From NCBI GenBank assembly GCA_963721005.1, contig CAVRHR010000004.1:434001-498000 (forward strand): a stretch of DNA of 64,000 bases. Direction: 5' to 3'. Shown in pieces: positions 62,583-64,000 of this stretch. Position 1 is the first letter of the stretch, and every line of letters begins with the position of its first letter. The notes beneath the pieces are model-generated. The model had not been told where the DNA came from and searched no databases. It saw only the letters and a list, made by a program, of their open reading frames with translations. The stretch is from VAZQ01 sp963721005 (lineage in GTDB: Bacteria > Pseudomonadota > Alphaproteobacteria > Rhizobiales > Xanthobacteraceae). Made by a program: the position numbers and the translations under genes.

Positions 62583-62774
62583 ATGGATCAGTACCGACAA
62601 TCCGAACAATCGTGCTCACATTGTCGAACCAAAATGCGACGGGTTCGCGCGGTTCCAAAACTCGGCCCTCTTCTGGAATTGACCGTGTACCGGTGCAACA
62701 AGTGCGGCCACGTCGAGACGGTCGAGCATAAGCCGGAATCGCCTGGCCCAGCCGAGGGGGATCGGTTGCGTTAA
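62583..62774 (+). CDS. Small zinc-ribbon protein
   Basis: The 63-residue product has CSHCRTKMRR and YRCNKCGHVET, two CxxC pairs that form a rubredoxin-like zinc ribbon of the type common in short rhizobial proteins. The tail is acidic and proline-rich. Function unknown; it could bind nucleic acid or protein. Confidence 0.65.
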   Translation: MDQYRQSEQSCSHCRTKMRRVRAVPKLGPLLELTVYRCNKCGHVETVEHKPESPGPAEGDRLR

Positions 62775-62892
62775 ATCTTGTCGGCATCATCGCGATGACC
62801 TTCCCCAACCCCCGCTTCCCGTCGGGAAGCCTCGCCGAGTGACGACCAACTCCTTGGCGGGGTTTCCCTTGGTCCGCGTGTTAGACTGCGGA

Positions 62893-63083
62893 ATGCCAAA
62901 GCGACCGACCAAGCAGCCGCAAAGCCAATCCTGGGCCGTTTACCACATCAAGGGCACGCCCGCGAAGCTTGTCGGCATCGTCGACAACGCCCCCGACGAA
63001 AGACCGCCATCGAGCGCGCGATCGAGGAATATCAGGTGCCAGCCAACGAGCGCGGCCGACTGATCGCTCGGCGGCGGGATTGA
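62893..63083 (+). pseudogene. Small protein (WAVYHIKGTPAKLVG), frameshifted
   Basis: The frame starts MPKRPTKQPQSQSWAVYHIKG and runs correctly to NAPDE. One base is missing in the A-run near 63000. Restoring it gives TAIERAIEEYQVPANERGRLIARRRD and a stop at 63081-63083, a complete small rhizobial protein. It is either a real mutation or a base error. Confidence 0.65.
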
Positions 63084-63261
63084 GGCTGCAAAGGGTAACT
63101 CAGATAAACGACTATTTAGCGCTGCCACCGAAGTTCTAAGTTCGATCCCCAGGGCTCCGAAGGCGCGCTGTGCATCCCCCCTTTCTCCGTCGGCGCGGAG
63201 GGACACAGGCGACTCTTGACGCAACGTTCAAAAAAGGCTACTCGCGCGAAGGGATGCCTCC

Positions 63262-64000
63262 GTGATCAATGATCAGCCCAAGAAGAGCGTCACGCGATCC
63301 TCGTTTACGTCAGCTCAGCGAGAAACGGATTCACGCCACTTGGAGCGCCGGCAGATCGCACTCGGGCTGCAGGGGGGCGGAGCGCATGGCGCCTTTACCT
63401 GGGGTGCGCTCGACCGGTTGCTCGAAGAACCGACTCTCAAGATCGTTGGCATTAGCGGAACCAGCGCCGGCGCGATGAATGCCGCCGTCATGGTCGACGG
63501 GCTGCGCCGTGGCGGACCGGAGGAGGCGCGGATCGCGCTGCGGAGTTATTGGGAAGCGGTCGGCCGAATACCGGGGCTTGCCAGTCTTATCGGCCAAACT
63601 CCGACAGGGCAGTGGCACTTCGACGATGCTCCGCTCTTCATTTGGCTTGATATGCTGACCCGCATTTGCTCACCCTATCAGACCAATCCGTTCAACCTTC
63701 ATCCCCTGCGCAAGTTGTTGGAACAGATAGACTTCCAGGGCCTTCGCGCCGACGCCGCGGCCCCTCGCATCTTTATTTGCGCGACCAATGTGCGCACCGG
63801 ACGTCGACGGGTTTTCAGCAATGCCGAGCTTTCTGTCGACGTCTTGTTGGCGTCGGCCTGTCTGCCAAACACGTTTCAGGCGGTCGAGATCGATGGGGAG
63901 GCCTATTGGGATGGCGGTTATACGGGCAACCCCGCCCTCGACCCGCTCTACCTTCGCACTAGCGCAACTGACGTTATTATAATCGGGATCAATCCGTTAT
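63262..64000 (+). CDS. Patatin-like phospholipase (partial, runs off the window)
   Basis: At least 246 residues are present. The patatin signature is complete: the oxyanion glycine-rich LQGGGAHGAFTWGAL, nucleophile serine in GISGTSAGAMNAA (G-x-S-x-G) and the acid in YWDGGYTGNP. The enzyme is a serine hydrolase using a Ser-Asp dyad on phospholipids or related esters. The start is GTG at 63262, with AAGGGA about ten bases upstream. It has no signal peptide. The C-terminus lies outside the window. Confidence 0.88.
   Translation, partial: MINDQPKKSVTRSSFTSAQRETDSRHLERRQIALGLQGGGAHGAFTWGALDRLLEEPTLKIVGISGTSAGAMNAAVMVDGLRRGGPEEARIALRSYWEAVGRIPGLASLIGQTPTGQWHFDDAPLFIWLDMLTRICSPYQTNPFNLHPLRKLLEQIDFQGLRADAAAPRIFICATNVRTGRRRVFSNAELSVDVLLASACLPNTFQAVEIDGEAYWDGGYTGNPALDPLYLRTSATDVIIIGINPL

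Overview
The window is high-GC DNA from an alphaproteobacterium, most likely a Bradyrhizobium-like soil member of the Hyphomicrobiales. The pointers are a beta-glucan-type NdvA exporter, a short PutA, isoquinoline-oxidoreductase-type genes, REP-like palindromes of the 'tcctgagga...ctcgaagga' type, FixK/FNR boxes and many small rhizobial-type hypothetical proteins. No rRNA, complete tRNA, CRISPR array or origin was seen.

Bases 1-32,050 look like ordinary chromosome. In order they carry a thiolase tail, an NdvA-like exporter, a LysR regulator, an orphan NMT1-type binding protein, putA, a stand-alone hisE, a YqaA/DedA-like membrane protein, an IS110-family element sitting inside a REP-like palindrome, a Crp-type regulator beside a membrane class III cyclase, a surface-sugar pair (RmlC-like epimerase and glycosyltransferase), a secreted phosphoesterase, a Bug/TctC binding protein with an M24-fold protein, a TPR protein, three paralogous secreted proteins of unknown function, a DUF2778-type L,D-transpeptidase-like protein, an iorA-iorB-cytochrome c operon, an SMP-30-like lactonase and a methyltransferase.

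Bases 32,200-41,430 are an integrated island. A P4-type integrase, a hypothetical gene and an AlpA-like regulator come first. A badly eroded IS21 copy, a frameshifted IS630 copy and two overlapping tyrosine recombinases follow. It closes on two tRNA 3' fragments (Pro-CGG, then Gly-TCC), the usual scars of site-specific integration. Bases 41,700-45,850 are small hypotheticals and a prophage remnant with a P27-type small terminase.

Bases 45,900-59,200 hold accessory functions: an orphan LanC-like cyclase, two secreted sulfatases facing each other across a hairpin, small exported proteins near FNR/FixK boxes, and a DUF3037-HipA-like kinase pair whose 5' end abuts a second, end-truncated IS21 copy. 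Bases 56,200-63,200 are sparse, with short proteins, gene fragments and frameshifted relics. The window ends inside a patatin-like phospholipase.

The strongest leads are the IS110 insertion with subterminal repeats and possible guide-RNA segments, the tandem tRNA scars, the FixK-like boxes on the accessory region, the secreted paralog family, and the IS21-kinase junction.
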